In this document: in pieces, positions 24,981 to 37,545 of the stretch
How the letters are laid out: each line of letters opens with the position of its first letter
Numbering within the stretch: the stretch's first letter is position 1
Assembly (NCBI GenBank): GCA_963691655.1
Contig: OY829328.1
Span: 85,812,400-85,876,399 of the forward strand
DNA from: Toxonevra muliebris
Lineage: Eukaryota > Arthropoda > Insecta > Diptera > Pallopteridae
Length of the DNA stretch: 64,000 bases
Direction of reading: 5' to 3'
Notes under the pieces: model-generated
The model's database searches: none
What the model saw: the letters and a program-made list of their open reading frames with translations, nothing else
What the model was told of the DNA's origin: nothing
Program-made: the position numbers and the translations under genes

Positions 24981-27009
24981 CTGTTCAGATAATAAAATCG
25001 ATAGTCAAGTGAGTAGTGGCACTCCTTTTGGTACCGCCAAAAACCGTCGTTGAATATTTTTTGTGATTCATTTATTAATTTTTTTTTATGGAATTTACTA
25101 AAGTGGACCACCAATTGCTCAGTTGTTTTTCGTCTACATCTGAAAATTCTGGAGATTCAATTGAAACAATAAAGTTTCGTTATAAATGGAGCAAAATGCT
25201 ATAAGGTTACCGTTTTTTTTTTTTTGTTTAGTTCTGAGCAGAATGTGTTTGGAATGATTTTTTTTGTTTAGTTCTGAGCAGAATATGTTTAAAATGATTT
25301 AAAACCGTTCTTTATTCGTATCGCACCATTGATTCGTTTACGATAATTTTGTGATCCGAGACGCTATTTTTCGATCATACCCAAAAATGAGTTACAAATG
25401 CTTGGTCCATATACCGTAAGATATCTATAAAAATGCCACAACAACTTGTAATTTGTTCTGTTACGTGAAGTAAGTATAAAAATTCGCTCAACAGCGCATC
25501 ATCATCATCATGATCTTAAATTTTACATCTTGACTGTGTGTTTATATGTGTGTGTGTACTTTAGAGCTAAAGTGCAAAAATAATTGAATAGCAATAAAGA
25601 ACAGTTTTGCTACAAAGTAAAAAAAAAAAACAAATTATATGAATTGGCATTTTATTATTTCATTGTTGCACTATTGCTGATTGTTGCTGTTATTGGTCGA
25701 TGGCTGCTGGCTGTTGGTATGATTGTTGTTGCATGCTGCATTGTAATGCGCCGCGCATAATCATTGTTGAAATAATAAATTTCAATTTACCCTTAAGGTG
25801 ATTACATTTTCTTATTTTTTTTAAACTAAAAAAACTAGAAATGAAAAAATTCTCATGCGAGCATTTTTCCAACACTTGAGAGTGTTTCTGCTTGTTAAGT
25901 GGAAAATTATCGCTTCATGTTCATATGCATGTATGAAAAACACTTGAATGTTTGGAGTTTTATAGTGAATATGATGATTGTTGATGATCATTTGATTGAT
26001 TGATTAATTGATTTAATAGATTTTTGTCATACAAAAGTAGTATTCAATTCAATTCAATTTAAAGTGTTTGAAGTAAATATTTCTTTAGTTTTTTTAGTAG
26101 AAGCATTAACTATTCGATCTATGCACGCAGGTTCCCTAAATGAGCTCATATTAATCCCAACATATGTTTATAAAGTAATATTAGTTTTTTTTTATTTTCT
26201 ATAATTATAATTTTACCATTATCTACGCATTATGTAGAGTTAAACACTACAAAACCAATTAGATTAACGTGTAACTATGTTATACAAAATAATCTCAGCA
26301 AAAACATCATAAAATACAAAAAAAACTATAAATGAATATGAAAAATTACATTTTAATGTGTAATCTTTACAAACCAGACATAAGTCGATTTGAGTAAAAA
26401 ATGTGAAAAAACACAACAGCCACATATATATATATATATTTGTATCCGTCACTGACATATTTTTGAGCTTAGGCAATATTTAAGTACACAACGGCAGCAA
26501 TTAATACTCATTTTTTTTCTTTTCTATTCAAACATTTCTCAATGAGTTGTTAAAAAATAAGCGAAAAGTTGCAATTGTTGCTGTTGGGTTTTTGTTTGCT
26601 GCTGGTGAGTTTATAGCCTGCTGCATTTTCTTGTTATTTACACTTCAAATTTTTTAAGTGGCAGCAATGCGCAAACTAAAATAGTTAAATCATCATCAGC
26701 ATACATCAAGTACCATCAATGGGGAGAGCAACAGCAATAGACAGCAGCATGCATTTCAATCGATGATGTTGTTGTATTCATTCATTCATCTGCCAATCTG
26801 TCTATTTATCTCTACGTCTGTGTTTTTGTCTGTCCATGTTTAGATGCATTTATCATCGACTTTTCATTAACACTTCACAAGGCTACTCATTATATTTTTT
26901 TTTTTTTTTTGTTTAAATAGCAAGTTTATGAGCATTTTTGTTTAATTTGCATGCAAATCTATTTTGAATACACTAATTGTAAAATGTTTGTAATACTAAA
27001 AAAAATGAA
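24981..27009. other. Non-coding
   Basis: This holds a short 40-bp tandem duplication (25221-25300), TG/CA-type simple sequence near 25540, an (AT)n run at 26425-26439 and TTCAA repeats at 26045. No gene is recognised. Confidence 0.5.
25221..25300. repeat. Tandem duplication, 2 x 40 bp
   Basis: The unit TTTTTGTTTAGTTCTGAGCA followed by GAAT-TGTTT--AATGATTT occurs at 25221 and again at 25261, with about four differences. Confidence 0.85.
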
Positions 27010-28749
27010 TTGGAATCAAATCCATAATTCTGGGTTATGATTTCAAATATTAGTAGCTTATATGGGATATTGAAAGATTAAGAACTACCACTAAGATCAC
27101 TGATGAGGAATTGTGGCGGATTCCGAAACGGCCGTCTGATTTGCCCGTCTCTATATACATTGTTGTTGTGATGACTACATTTGTTCATTAACCTGTTTAT
27201 ATATAACTTCAAATAACGAAATTAGCATGAACTTAAGTCATGACTTTGAAAATTAACCTCTAGATTTAATTTTCATAGTCTCCTAAAAAACTATCATGAA
27301 CTGATCGAATGGGGACCGTTCAGAAAAAATGACACCTAGAATCATTTTCTCACACACACACACTCTCCCATGTACTAGACTTTCAAATAACGAACTGTTA
27401 TGCAGACTAGCTACGATGGGAAAAAAACAACAACATAAGTGTATAGAACGGTAGTGGTAGTTTCTTTCAATATCACTATTCAGTGAAGATATTTGGAATC
27501 AAATCCATAATTCTGGGTTATGATTTCAAATATTAGTAGCTTATATGGGATATTGAAAGATTAAGAACTACCACTAAGATCACTGATGAGGAATTGTGGC
27601 GGATTCCGAAACGGCCGTCTGATTTGCCCGTCTCTATATACATTGTTGTTGTGATGACTACATTTGTTCATTAACCTGTTTATATATAACTTCAAATAAC
27701 GAAATTAACATGAACTTAAGTCATGACTTTGAAAATTAACCTCTAGATTTAATTTTCATAGTCTCCTAAAAAACTATCATGAACTGATCGAATGGGGACC
27801 GTTCAGAAAAAATGACACCTAGAATCATTTTCTCACACACACACACTCTCCCATGTACTAGACTTTCAAATAACGAACTGTTATGCAGACTAGCTACGAT
27901 GGGAAAAAAACAACAACATAAGTGTATAGAACGGTAGTGGTAGTTTCTTTCAATATCACTATTCAGTGAAGATATTTGGAATCAAATCCATAATTCTGGG
28001 TTATGATTTCAAATATTAGTAGCTTATATGGGATATTGAAAGATTAAGAACTACCACTAAGATCACTGATGAGGAATTGTGGCGGATTCCGAAACGGCCG
28101 TCTGATTTGCCCGTCTCTATATACATTGTTGTTGTGATGACTACATTTGTTCATTAACCTGTTTATATATAACTTCAAATAACGAAATTAACATGAACTT
28201 AAGTCATGACTTTGAAAATTAACCTCTAGATTTAATTTTCATAGTCTCCTAAAAAACTATCATGAACTGATCGAATGGGGACCGTTCAGAAAAAATGACA
28301 CCTAGAATCATTTTCTCACACACACACACTCTCCCATGTACTAGACTTTCAAATAACGAACTGTTATGCAGACTAGCTACGATGGGAAAAAAACAACAAC
28401 ATAAGTGTATAGAACGGTAGTGGTAGTTTCTTTCAATATCACTATTCAGTGAAGATATTTGGAATCAAATCCATAATTCTGGGTTATGATTTCAAATATT
28501 AGTAGCTTATATGGGATATTGAAAGATTAAGAACTACCACTAAGATCACTGATGAGGAATTGTGGCGGATTCCGAAACGGCCGTCTGATTTGCCCGTCTC
28601 TATATACATTGTTGTTGTGATGACTACATTTGTTCATTAACCTGTTTATATATAACTTCAAATAACGAAATTAACATGAACTTAAGTCATGACTTTGAAA
28701 ATTAACCTCTAGATTTAATTTTCATAGTCTCCTAAAAAACTATCATGAA
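27010..28749 (+). repeat. Tandem array of a 483-bp unit, 3.6 copies, nearly identical
   Basis: The landmark GGAATCAAATCCATAATTCT starts at 27012, 27495, 27978 and 28461, a period of exactly 483 bases each time. The fourth copy stops after TATCATGAA at 28749. By eye the only difference noticed between copies is ATTAGCATG in copy 1 against ATTAACATG in copies 2-4. Each unit contains a CACACACAC run and the block GATTTGCCCGTCTC. Diverged relatives lie at 36170-36365, 36770-37015 and 56696-57111, so the unit derives from a dispersed element. No coding potential is seen. Confidence 0.95.
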
Positions 28750-29679
28750 TTTTTTTAGTTTTCAGTTTCGCAGCGGCCGTAGCGGATTACTGGCAAAACG
28801 AATTGTTTTTGTTTCGCTTCGTTTCATGCCCCAATTGACCAACATCTGTGAAAACGTTAAGGTTTATTTGTTGAATTTTACTTATTTCACATTGGAATAA
28901 CAATTTGAGTTCAGAATATCCTTAAGTTAGCGGCTAGTGGTTCTAAGCGGTCGCTAAACATTTTTTAAATAGTTCTGCGAGTTATGAGTTCTTTGAAATC
29001 AGAAAGTCTTTGGGAATAAATAACTTTTAATGAAAATCAATCGGCAAATTGCGCTTTTCTATGAGCAACTTGTGACAATTTTCTTGCAGATGTAAACTCC
29101 GCATTATTAGCATTAATTTATTTTCGCTAATATTAGCAGCGTTTTTTTCATACTCAATTTGATCGGATTAGAACGAGAATGACATTACCGCATTTGGTTG
29201 AACTGGTACTACTCTATTTCTTACTATTTCTCAATAGATGGCGGTAATCAAATGGTGAATAAATTGAGAGTGATGTCAAGTTTTGCTTACAAATTTGAGG
29301 AGCAGTAACCTCTATTGAAAAATTGCGTGATATCTTGCATATCAACAATATGTTGATAGGTTTTTTTTTTTTTAATGAACTGGTCGTAATCTCCTCTCTC
29401 TAGCTGATAAAGAATTGAGCCACTTTGAAAATTTGTTTAAGAAAATCGGTTTGTTTTCCCTCGTCTTCCTGACCTCTGTAACCGCTGGATCCTGAAATAA
29501 ATTTCCAAGGGTCCAAAATCACATTTACGATATCGAAAACCGATAGTGCTTTATTGCTTTTCATGAAGATATCTGTAGTTTCTGAGCATATTGTGATTCG
29601 AAAACGAACACGTTATTGTTGATAATTTCTTACAAAAAAAAAAACATTTCTTTCTCGAAACTTAAACCAGTTCGATTTA
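28750..29679. other. Non-coding
   Basis: No gene or clear repeat is seen. An ATAGATGGCGGT word occurs at about 29233. Confidence 0.4.
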
Positions 29680-29885
29680 TATTATTATTATTTAAAAGAT
29701 TGGACGACCTGAAAGTCAGGCACTGCGACCTATAACACCTATTGTACCAAACCCCCAAGTAATGAAAGAAAGAAAGGAAGAGAGAAAGAGAGACAGATAA
29801 GAAACTATACCCTAGACAAGAACCGAACACCGGAGACAAAGACTAGTACGCTGCCACTAAACCACAATGACGATGGTTGGCCCTA
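29680..29885 (-). mobile_element. tRNA-derived SINE-like element
   Basis: Read on the minus strand, the sequence begins near 29882 with a tRNA-like head. TGGTTTAGTGGCAG (29864-29851) matches the pol III A box, and a weaker B-box-like GTGTTCGGTTCTT follows at 29830-29818. A pyrimidine-rich body (TCTCTCTTTCTCTCTTCC) comes next, then an anonymous tail ending in an AATAATAATAAT run near 29690-29680. Head, body and simple tail fit a SINE of about 200 bp. The B box is imperfect, so it is probably an old or inactive copy. Confidence 0.6.
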
Positions 29886-32800
29886 CAGTCCGATCTATAA
29901 GAAACTGTGAAATAACAGCCAATCTTCGTAAAGCAATGGAAAAAGGGGAGAAGCTTTTCGAAAGTACTTCGTAATATACAATAGTCAAGTAGAATCTTGG
30001 TTCCGAACTAGAATTTATATTTCTAATTTGTATAATTACAGCATCACTTAAAAGCGAATAATGAAATTAAACCTTCAGGTATGTAGTAACTCTGAAAAAG
30101 AGTTAGTCATTTAATTACAAAAATCATGCCAACGAGCAAAAAATTGCGATTTATTGTAAAATATAAAGACTTACTGTGACAGATGTGATACTGGTGTATG
30201 CACTCAATTTATATATTTTTTCCTTCTATATTATTACTCTGGAAAGCGATAAACCACAAGAAATTCGTACCAGAACTAATAGACACACAGGGAATTATGG
30301 TTTCCCATTCTACTCATACACCGCTTTCGAAACATTTGATTTCTTGTGACCTTATGTGATTTCTTTGCTATTTCTTTAATTTATAGAGGTCAAATGAAGT
30401 ATCTTTGAAAGCTTCAATCGACATCAAAAAGCGATGACAGTCATTGTAGTCATTGAAATTATGACAAATTTTTCATAATCGTTTTTCAAACAATAATTAA
30501 ATATGAATCTAATTTTTAAATCTCGTCAGTTATGAATATCTGAATTTTTTACTAACATTTTACCTCGCCTATACATATTTATGTATTTATTTAGATATAA
30601 CAATATTCATAATATTTTTATTACTTATAATAAATTATTTATTATCCAAGTATTTGTTGCTAAGCTTTTCATAGAATTCATTGAATATAAAATATTTCAA
30701 TTTAAGATTTCCAAATGAGTTTGCTTTTTTTTTACATTTTTTTTTTTTTGGATTTTATGATGAGCTTAAATTATAATTTGTTATTAATTTACTATAAAAA
30801 TAATGTGGATTTGCGTTATTTTTAATTATGACGCAAGTGATACATTTTTATTGTAATACATTTTTGGTTTCAAATAAAATATTTTATGCTTTTTTTATAC
30901 ACATAATGAATTTAAGAAAATTAAAAATTCTATACATTTGAAATGAATCCAAAAACTATAATATGTTTTGCAATTTGATATCATATAGAATAAAGTGAAC
31001 GTATTTTTAGTCTCAACCTTTTAATTCAAGTGTTTGTATATTTTACCCATAAAACTTTTAAAATACCTACTTTACTTTGAATTGAACCTATTAAGAACTT
31101 ATTTAAAATATAAATTAACTTCTTCAAATTCCAATTATAAATTGAGTGTAATTAGTTAGTGATGTTATTAGAGTGCTCCTTAAAGTTTTAAATAGCTGCC
31201 TTTGAAATGATTGTGACCTTATTACCCATAAAATTTGTAAGTACCTAATATCAAATTTTCAGTTTCAAAATATTGATAATTTATTTAAATAATGTTTTAA
31301 ATTTCAAATAATGATTGCAGCCTTATGTCTTTTGACATTCTACTAGCCAAAAACGCATTTACGTCACTCAAAAACATGGCATGCAATTTCTAAAAGCATA
31401 AATTTGAAAAGTTTATTTATAAATACGTACAAAAAGTCAATGTTCTATAAATTGTTTTCAATTTGTGCCAAAAACCTCACTCTTGTATAACTTTTTGTTT
31501 TGTAAATATTTAAAAATTTTTAAAAATACACTTAGGAAAGAAGGGGAAAAAATGGTTTGGCATCGATCGTCAATTGACGGTATCTATATAGAACACTTGA
31601 ATATTGCTTATTTATATTTGAAATGTTTATGAAAATGTAAGAAAGATTGATTTTCTTGTTAACAGACATGAGAAAGTAAATGTGTATAAAAGTCTAGACA
31701 GATTTACTTGTTCTAGTATATTGTCAGTTCAAAGGTAAAACTCATTAAGTAACATAATTGATAAACAAAGTAAATTAAATTTTAAAAATCATATTGAAAT
31801 CGTGTAAGTGTTTGATGACTTTTTGCGGGTTAAAAATATTTTTTTTTAATAAAGATGAAGTTTGTTTGAAACTAAATAGTTTGATTGGCGAAAGCGAGTT
31901 TTTACTTAATCAGTACTTTTACAGAGTTTTACCTCTGAATCGACAATATAAGCATTTGGTTATATATATAATTTATATATATATTACATGTGTATGTATC
32001 TCCCCACTTGTATACATTAGTTGCTTTTATAAATATACTACCTTTTCAATATATTGTTACTTATTATTTTTATGATTATACAATTGATTTCACTCGAAGT
32101 TATATTGTTAATTTTGTTATGTTTTTAATTTGGTTGCAATTTAAATTAATTATATAATTTATAATATACACAAAAATACCATTAAGTTTTCTACATTAAT
32201 AAATAGACATATGTTAATAGTTTATTAGCTTACTTTTGTATTAATTACATATTTGGTTACAAAGCTAGCAAGTTCGTTGTTGTCTATTCGAAATTTGAAA
32301 AAATATGTTAAATTACCATGCAGCGATTTTACACTGAAAAAAAAAAAAATTCCATTGAAAAGACTTTTCGTTTCTGATTTGGAAGGATTGCAGGACCTAT
32401 TTACAGATTTAGAGGTATGATTGAAGGTATTCTTGAGGCTCAAATTTAACTCATACCAAAGCTCATAGATCAATAAATCGTAATAGAAATCCCATTGCTA
32501 TAGAGTTCAATCAATTATTTGAGTTTTCATCGGAAAAAGGGACCAAACATTCCGACGCTTGTTCTGTCGCTGAAATAGTTCAAGTTAATACTCTTCGAAG
32601 CAGCTGGATGTATTCAATGATGCTCAATTATTAAAACTCACACTTTCTATGTATGGTCACAAGAGCTAAAAGATGAAAAGAAGTGCTTTGAATTACAATA
32701 TATATTTTTCTGTGTTTTATGTTCATATTATAGAAACATATTTATAAAATAAAAAAAAATTGTTGTAGCTCTAGTCCTATCAATTCTTAGCAAAAATATT

Positions 32801-35520
32801 AAATTTATTTTTTTATGTGTATAAAATCATGTAAAACGTGACAACATACTTTTTCGACATTTCACCTATTTAGCTGGCTATCTATGTAAATAATAGATAT
32901 CTATATATGCATGTGCACATATATATAATGAAGGGCCATTTAATTCAATGAATAATTGAGAATGAGTAGGGGCGTGCTAGCTGTGGTGTGGTAATCACAT
33001 GAAAACACTAAGCCATATGTACAAGCAGTTGCCCTGTAGGAAAAGTTTACAACTCATGGCAAACTTATTGAAAGAAAATCACACTCCACAACTTCAGCAT
33101 AGCAGTTCCTTGCATCTTTTTTTAATAATTTTGTCTCCATTATAATAAATGGAATATTCTTCAAAATAGTGGGGTTGCGATAGTTCTGTTTTTTGGCAAT
33201 ATTTTTTATAAGGAATATTTTCACATATAATTCACAACTTGTTGAAATGTCTTCAACATTGCAGGTTCCGCGAAAAATTTTCAATGAACATTTCTTTAAA
33301 ACGTTAGCAAATGAAATGAAATTAAACCCAAAATGTTAAGGCTGAAACAGTGCAGTTGTTTGAGCACCCCGTCTTCTTCTTCTTATTTTATGGCATAACA
33401 GCCCATGAAGAGCCTAGACCGAACTTTTCGCACGGCCTTTTCCCTCTATATTTTTTATGAATAAAAGTCTTCCCGAATAATGTTTGTTACTTTCCTTTAC
33501 CGATTGTTCTGTAGGGTTATGCTGAAGAAAATGAAGAGAAAGAGCTGGGGATCGACCGTGTAGGGTGAAAAAACATTCAGAATTTTAATGCCAATAATAG
33601 TCTGATCAAACATCAAATATGTTATATCTAAAATTTATATATTTTAGAACGATTTTTTTCGCCGGATATAACCAATTTGAACTAACGCTAGACCGATTTC
33701 AGATTCGTGATTGGGGGCCCATTATTAATTTAAAATTCTTCTTCAATCTAAGCGAAAAATTTAAATTTTTAGCTTTTTGTTGTTGTTTAATTTCAAAATG
33801 GTGCTTGGAGATGTGTCATTTTTACTTTTAACGAGGAGAGTGGGGAAGGATAGAATAACTATACTTCACCCAGTCTGTACTTTTTACTAATTTTTGCACG
33901 AAAAACGATTCAATTTCGGGTGCTACTGCTTGTTAAATTGTATTTGAAAGCAAAGTTCGCGCTTTATATATATATAATTATTGCTATCGATTGAAAAGTT
34001 TTATACTATTTGCGCTTCAAAAGTACCTACTAAATTAGAGCAATTGTTAGTCAAATGATTCTTTAGCTTGAGAAAGCAATTTAAACTTTTTATGGTGTCG
34101 TGTTAATCAATGGCATAATTTCCTGCTGTGCTTTCTAAGTAAGTACTCTCTATATCAAATACAAAATTAGCATGCCATAAAGTTGAAGTTAAAAGTATAT
34201 AGTAAAAGTAAGTACCTACACTCACAACACACAATGAATTGTTAACTATGCACAATTAGCATCTAAATGTTTGTAAACGTATTTTATTACCATGAATCGG
34301 CAATGAAATTAACAGAACAACAATAATAAAAAATAAAAAAACAATTTCATTGAGAATTTCTCATGCGCTCATGCGGACGTGTTATTAAATACCAAAAACA
34401 ACAAAAAATAGAAGAAGAAAAAGAAGCTAAAATATGAACAAAAATTTCTGAATATGATTATTTAAATATCATTATTACTTACTACATTTTTTCTAGCTTA
34501 TTTTTTTTTTGCGCTTTAAGGCATAAAGTATTTCATTTTTACTACCGCTTTTTTATTTTCTAAACAAACTAGTTTTATTTAAAGATTTCTATTTTTTTCC
34601 TTCTTTTATTCTTAACTATGTAGGTATAATTGCTTTAGATCTAACTCGAAAAAAACAGAATATGTCGTATTCAGTTATAAATTATTAACATCAAATGATT
34701 TTGGCATATATAATTCGTTTTTGTTGTTATAATTTTTTCAACAACTTGACACTTTTGTTTTTTTTTTATATAAAGTTTCTTTTGAAGTTTTTTTTGTTTT
34801 TTTGATTTTTTTTTTTAAAACTTTATGGAAATTATAAAAAGAATTTCAGAATTTATCATTTATCTCCTGAGCATGGTGTATGATAATTAACATTAATGCT
34901 TAATTTTGTATTTTTTGCTTTGTTTTTAATGCTTATTAATGAATTTCTTGTAAATTATTAACATAAAAAATTAATGTTTATTTTATCTATAGAAAATTAA
35001 CATTATTGCATAATTATTGAGATTTTTAAAAAGGTAGGCTACAGGCAGCACTTTGAACTTTGAAGGAAAAGAGTAAATATATAAACTCTGAATTACACCG
35101 TATAACAAAATTATCTTGTTTGGCTTAGGTATGGAGAATTTTTAAACTTGGCATCTATTGAGAATTCTCAAGATTGTCTTCGGAGAGAACGTCCTGCTTA
35201 TATTTGGGACCCCGTTAAAGTTGGGCGAAATTAAAATATTAATGATAGACAGAGACAACTCAACGTTATATATATAAATCGTATGTTCAATCAAGAAACC
35301 CAAGAATTATAAATACCTATAAATATAAGACGGGTTTGGCATAGTTTTCTAATTATTTTAAGTTTCTGAATGCTATTTCAGTATAAAGGGTGATTTGTTA
35401 AGCATTTGGGTTTCAATTTGTTAAAGAATACACTAAAGTGTATGCAATGTTGCCAATTCAGGGCGCTAGCAACAAAAGTATATTTTTCTATTTTTCGCTG
35501 AAGTATTAATTAATAAGTAG
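29886..35520. other. Long non-coding stretch
   Basis: No gene is supported. A candidate TATA box (31685) and initiator (31726) occur without a convincing downstream frame. Frames at 31794-32075, 32225-32473 and 33054-33284 lack family resemblance. Around 33370-33450 the TTCTTCTTC-TATGGCATAACAGCCC-GAAGAGCC sequence looks repeat-derived. The rest is AT-rich. Confidence 0.45.
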
Positions 35521-35952
35521 GGTGCCTACTTTTGGTGTGACAACATCTTTACTCGGGGCAGAAGGAAAATTTAAAGTGGAGTGAATTGATGGAAATTAAA
35601 ATCAAATGCTTGATTTTATAAGTGTGCATTTTATTATATATTTTACTTTAAGCCCAAAAGTATGCAACACATAATTTCTAAATCAAAAATGGTTGTGGAA
35701 TATATTTGTATATCAATGGAAGAGGGGAAAAATTGTTTGATACGTTCCATTTAATGTAATTGAAATTATGAAATACAATAATATCAACATTAGGCGATGG
35801 TGATGTAGACGTGCAAAAAGCTAAGAAAGTGCATTGAAAAAAAAACTTTAAAAAACCCATGGTTGCACTTTTCGGAACTTAAAAACGAAAACTTTTATAA
35901 CGAAGTAAACAAAAATGCGTGAAGTATGTTATCACATTTTATGACGAGTGCA
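35521..35952. mobile_element. Second copy of the TIR element found at 6971
   Basis: This is the reverse-orientation relative of 6971-7489. It starts GGTGCCTACTTTTGGTGTGA then CAACATCTTTACTCGGGGC and ends GTATGTTATCACATTTTATG then ACGAGTGCA. Inside it shares AAGCCCAAAAGTATGC and TGGTTGTGGAATATA with the first copy. It is about 432 bp and has no nested mariner. The frame at 35678-35860 is not a gene. Confidence 0.72.
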
Positions 35953-36169
35953 GAAGGAACTCATTTTGGGTTTTTGCATATATTTAGGTATATTTTGTAA
36001 TAAGGAGATGAATTGTTTTGTGATTTCAATCCAAATTTTAATCGCTCATCACTTTTTTAGAGTTTTTTTTTTTGGTTTTTTGGAATTAGAAATAAGATAC
36101 AAAAAAAAAAAAAAACAATAGAAAAAATAAAATGCCCTCATTAAAAAATAGGGTGGATCTTCAAATAAC

Positions 36170-36365
36170 AAAAAGAGAGACGAGGAATCGTGACGGATTC
36201 CGAAATGCCGTCTAATTTGCCTGTTTCTATATATACTGTTGCTCTCTTGACTATAAACATTCATTAAGCCTGTTAAATATCACACAAACAAAACCAAAGA
36301 TATGAACTAAAGTCGTGACTATAAAAATTAACATTTAGATTTAATTTTCATACAATACTTTCTTA
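36170..36365 (+). repeat. Diverged partial copy of the 483-bp unit
   Basis: GAGGAATCGTGACGGATTCC, a CCGTCTAATTTGCCTG block, ATTCATTAAGCCTGTTA and AACATTTAGATTTAATTTTC match consecutive parts of the 27-kb unit in the same orientation, with substitutions and small gaps. Confidence 0.8.
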
Positions 36366-36769
36366 AAAATCTTAAAAATCACAAAAGAAAAGCATACTTC
36401 AAACTCAAAATTAATATAGAAATAACTATTCAAATATATGTTTTTACTACCAAAACTTTCTTTCAATGTTCATAAAAATTTAATATTATAAATAAATATA
36501 AAATGTGATCGAAACTATTTAAAATATTAAATACTAGAAAACTTTATGTGATACTTATACCACATATGAAATATGAAATAAAAAAAATTAAATCTTGGAA
36601 AACTGAAATAATAAAATTTTTAATTGTTTTCTAACGTTGTACAATATAAACCATAAAATTGAGTAATGAACTTTTTGATTTGCTCAATAATTAAAAAAAA
36701 GTATTAAAGAAAAATTACGATTTTCTTAATAGGGTAAGGTAAACATCAACCAATCTTGCCAAACTCTTT

Positions 36770-37015
36770 TCAGGCTTACTTCAATTATTTAATAATGTGT
36801 AACAGGCTTAAAGAACGTGTATGTGTAGTCATCACAACAACAGTCTATACAGAGACGGGCAAATCAGACGGCCATTTCAGAATCAGCCACGATTCCTCAT
36901 CAGTGATCTTAGTGATAGTTCTTAATCTTTCAATATCCTATATAAGCTACTAATATTTGCAATCATAACCAAAAATTACAAATTTGATTCCAAATGTCTT
37001 CAATGAATAGAGATA
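36770..37015 (-). repeat. Diverged partial copy of the 483-bp unit, inverted
   Basis: Starting AATAATGTGTAACAGGCTTA, then CAGAGACGGGCAAATCAGAC and CTCATCAGTGATCTTAGTGA, this segment is the reverse complement of the unit family. With the copy at 36170-36365 it forms an inverted pair around about 400 bp of AT-rich spacer. Confidence 0.8.
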
Positions 37016-37479
37016 TTTAAAGAAAACTACCGATACTTCAGTTATGTTTGACATTTGAGTATTGCTATATGTACACTTAAGACTATCATTTTAAAGGATA
37101 ATTTGATACGCCAATTACAAATCCTCTGTCTTTACTCAAAAATCTGTTTTTTACCTTAGAATTTACAATTAGTTCTTCAAAAGTATTCGAAAATTATTAT
37201 CCGCAGTTATTAGTTCGCAGAGCCTGACTTACAACACTTTTTTACGTTTTATCAGATTGTGTTAGTCTTGCTATAGAAAATGTTGAAAAATCTGGTTTCA
37301 AATACGTTCTATGTTTGAGTTTTTATTACGTCGGTGAGAAAATGACAGCTAGAATATTGTAAGCATAATTAAAATTCTGCAAATTCTCGATTGATCAATT
37401 GTAGTGCTGATATTTGTCATACCATGATGAGAATTTATTCCGCAAATGCTTTTAGGCTTTATAATATTCATTCTCTGAG

Positions 37480-37545
37480 TGCAACAATCTTAAATACATA
37501 CCCTGGGAATCGAACCTAAAGCAACTGCGACTTCAGTCTAACACT
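37480..37545 (-). repeat. tRNA-like / SINE remnant with perfect B box
   Basis: The minus strand reads GTCGCAGTTGCTTTAGGTTC then GATTCCCAGGG. GGTTCGATTCC (37515-37505) matches the pol III B box. A recognisable A box is not clear and no full cloverleaf could be drawn, so this is a SINE or tRNA pseudogene fragment, not a tRNA gene. Confidence 0.45.

Noticed and set aside
27010..28749. CRISPR-like array
   Set aside because: Repeats are contiguous 483-bp units with no unique spacers, in a eukaryotic context; it is a tandem satellite-type array.
32225..32473. Possible third DUF1091 gene on the minus strand
   Set aside because: I looked for the family cysteine blocks (YC-LK, CPF/Y) and flanking exons and did not find them.
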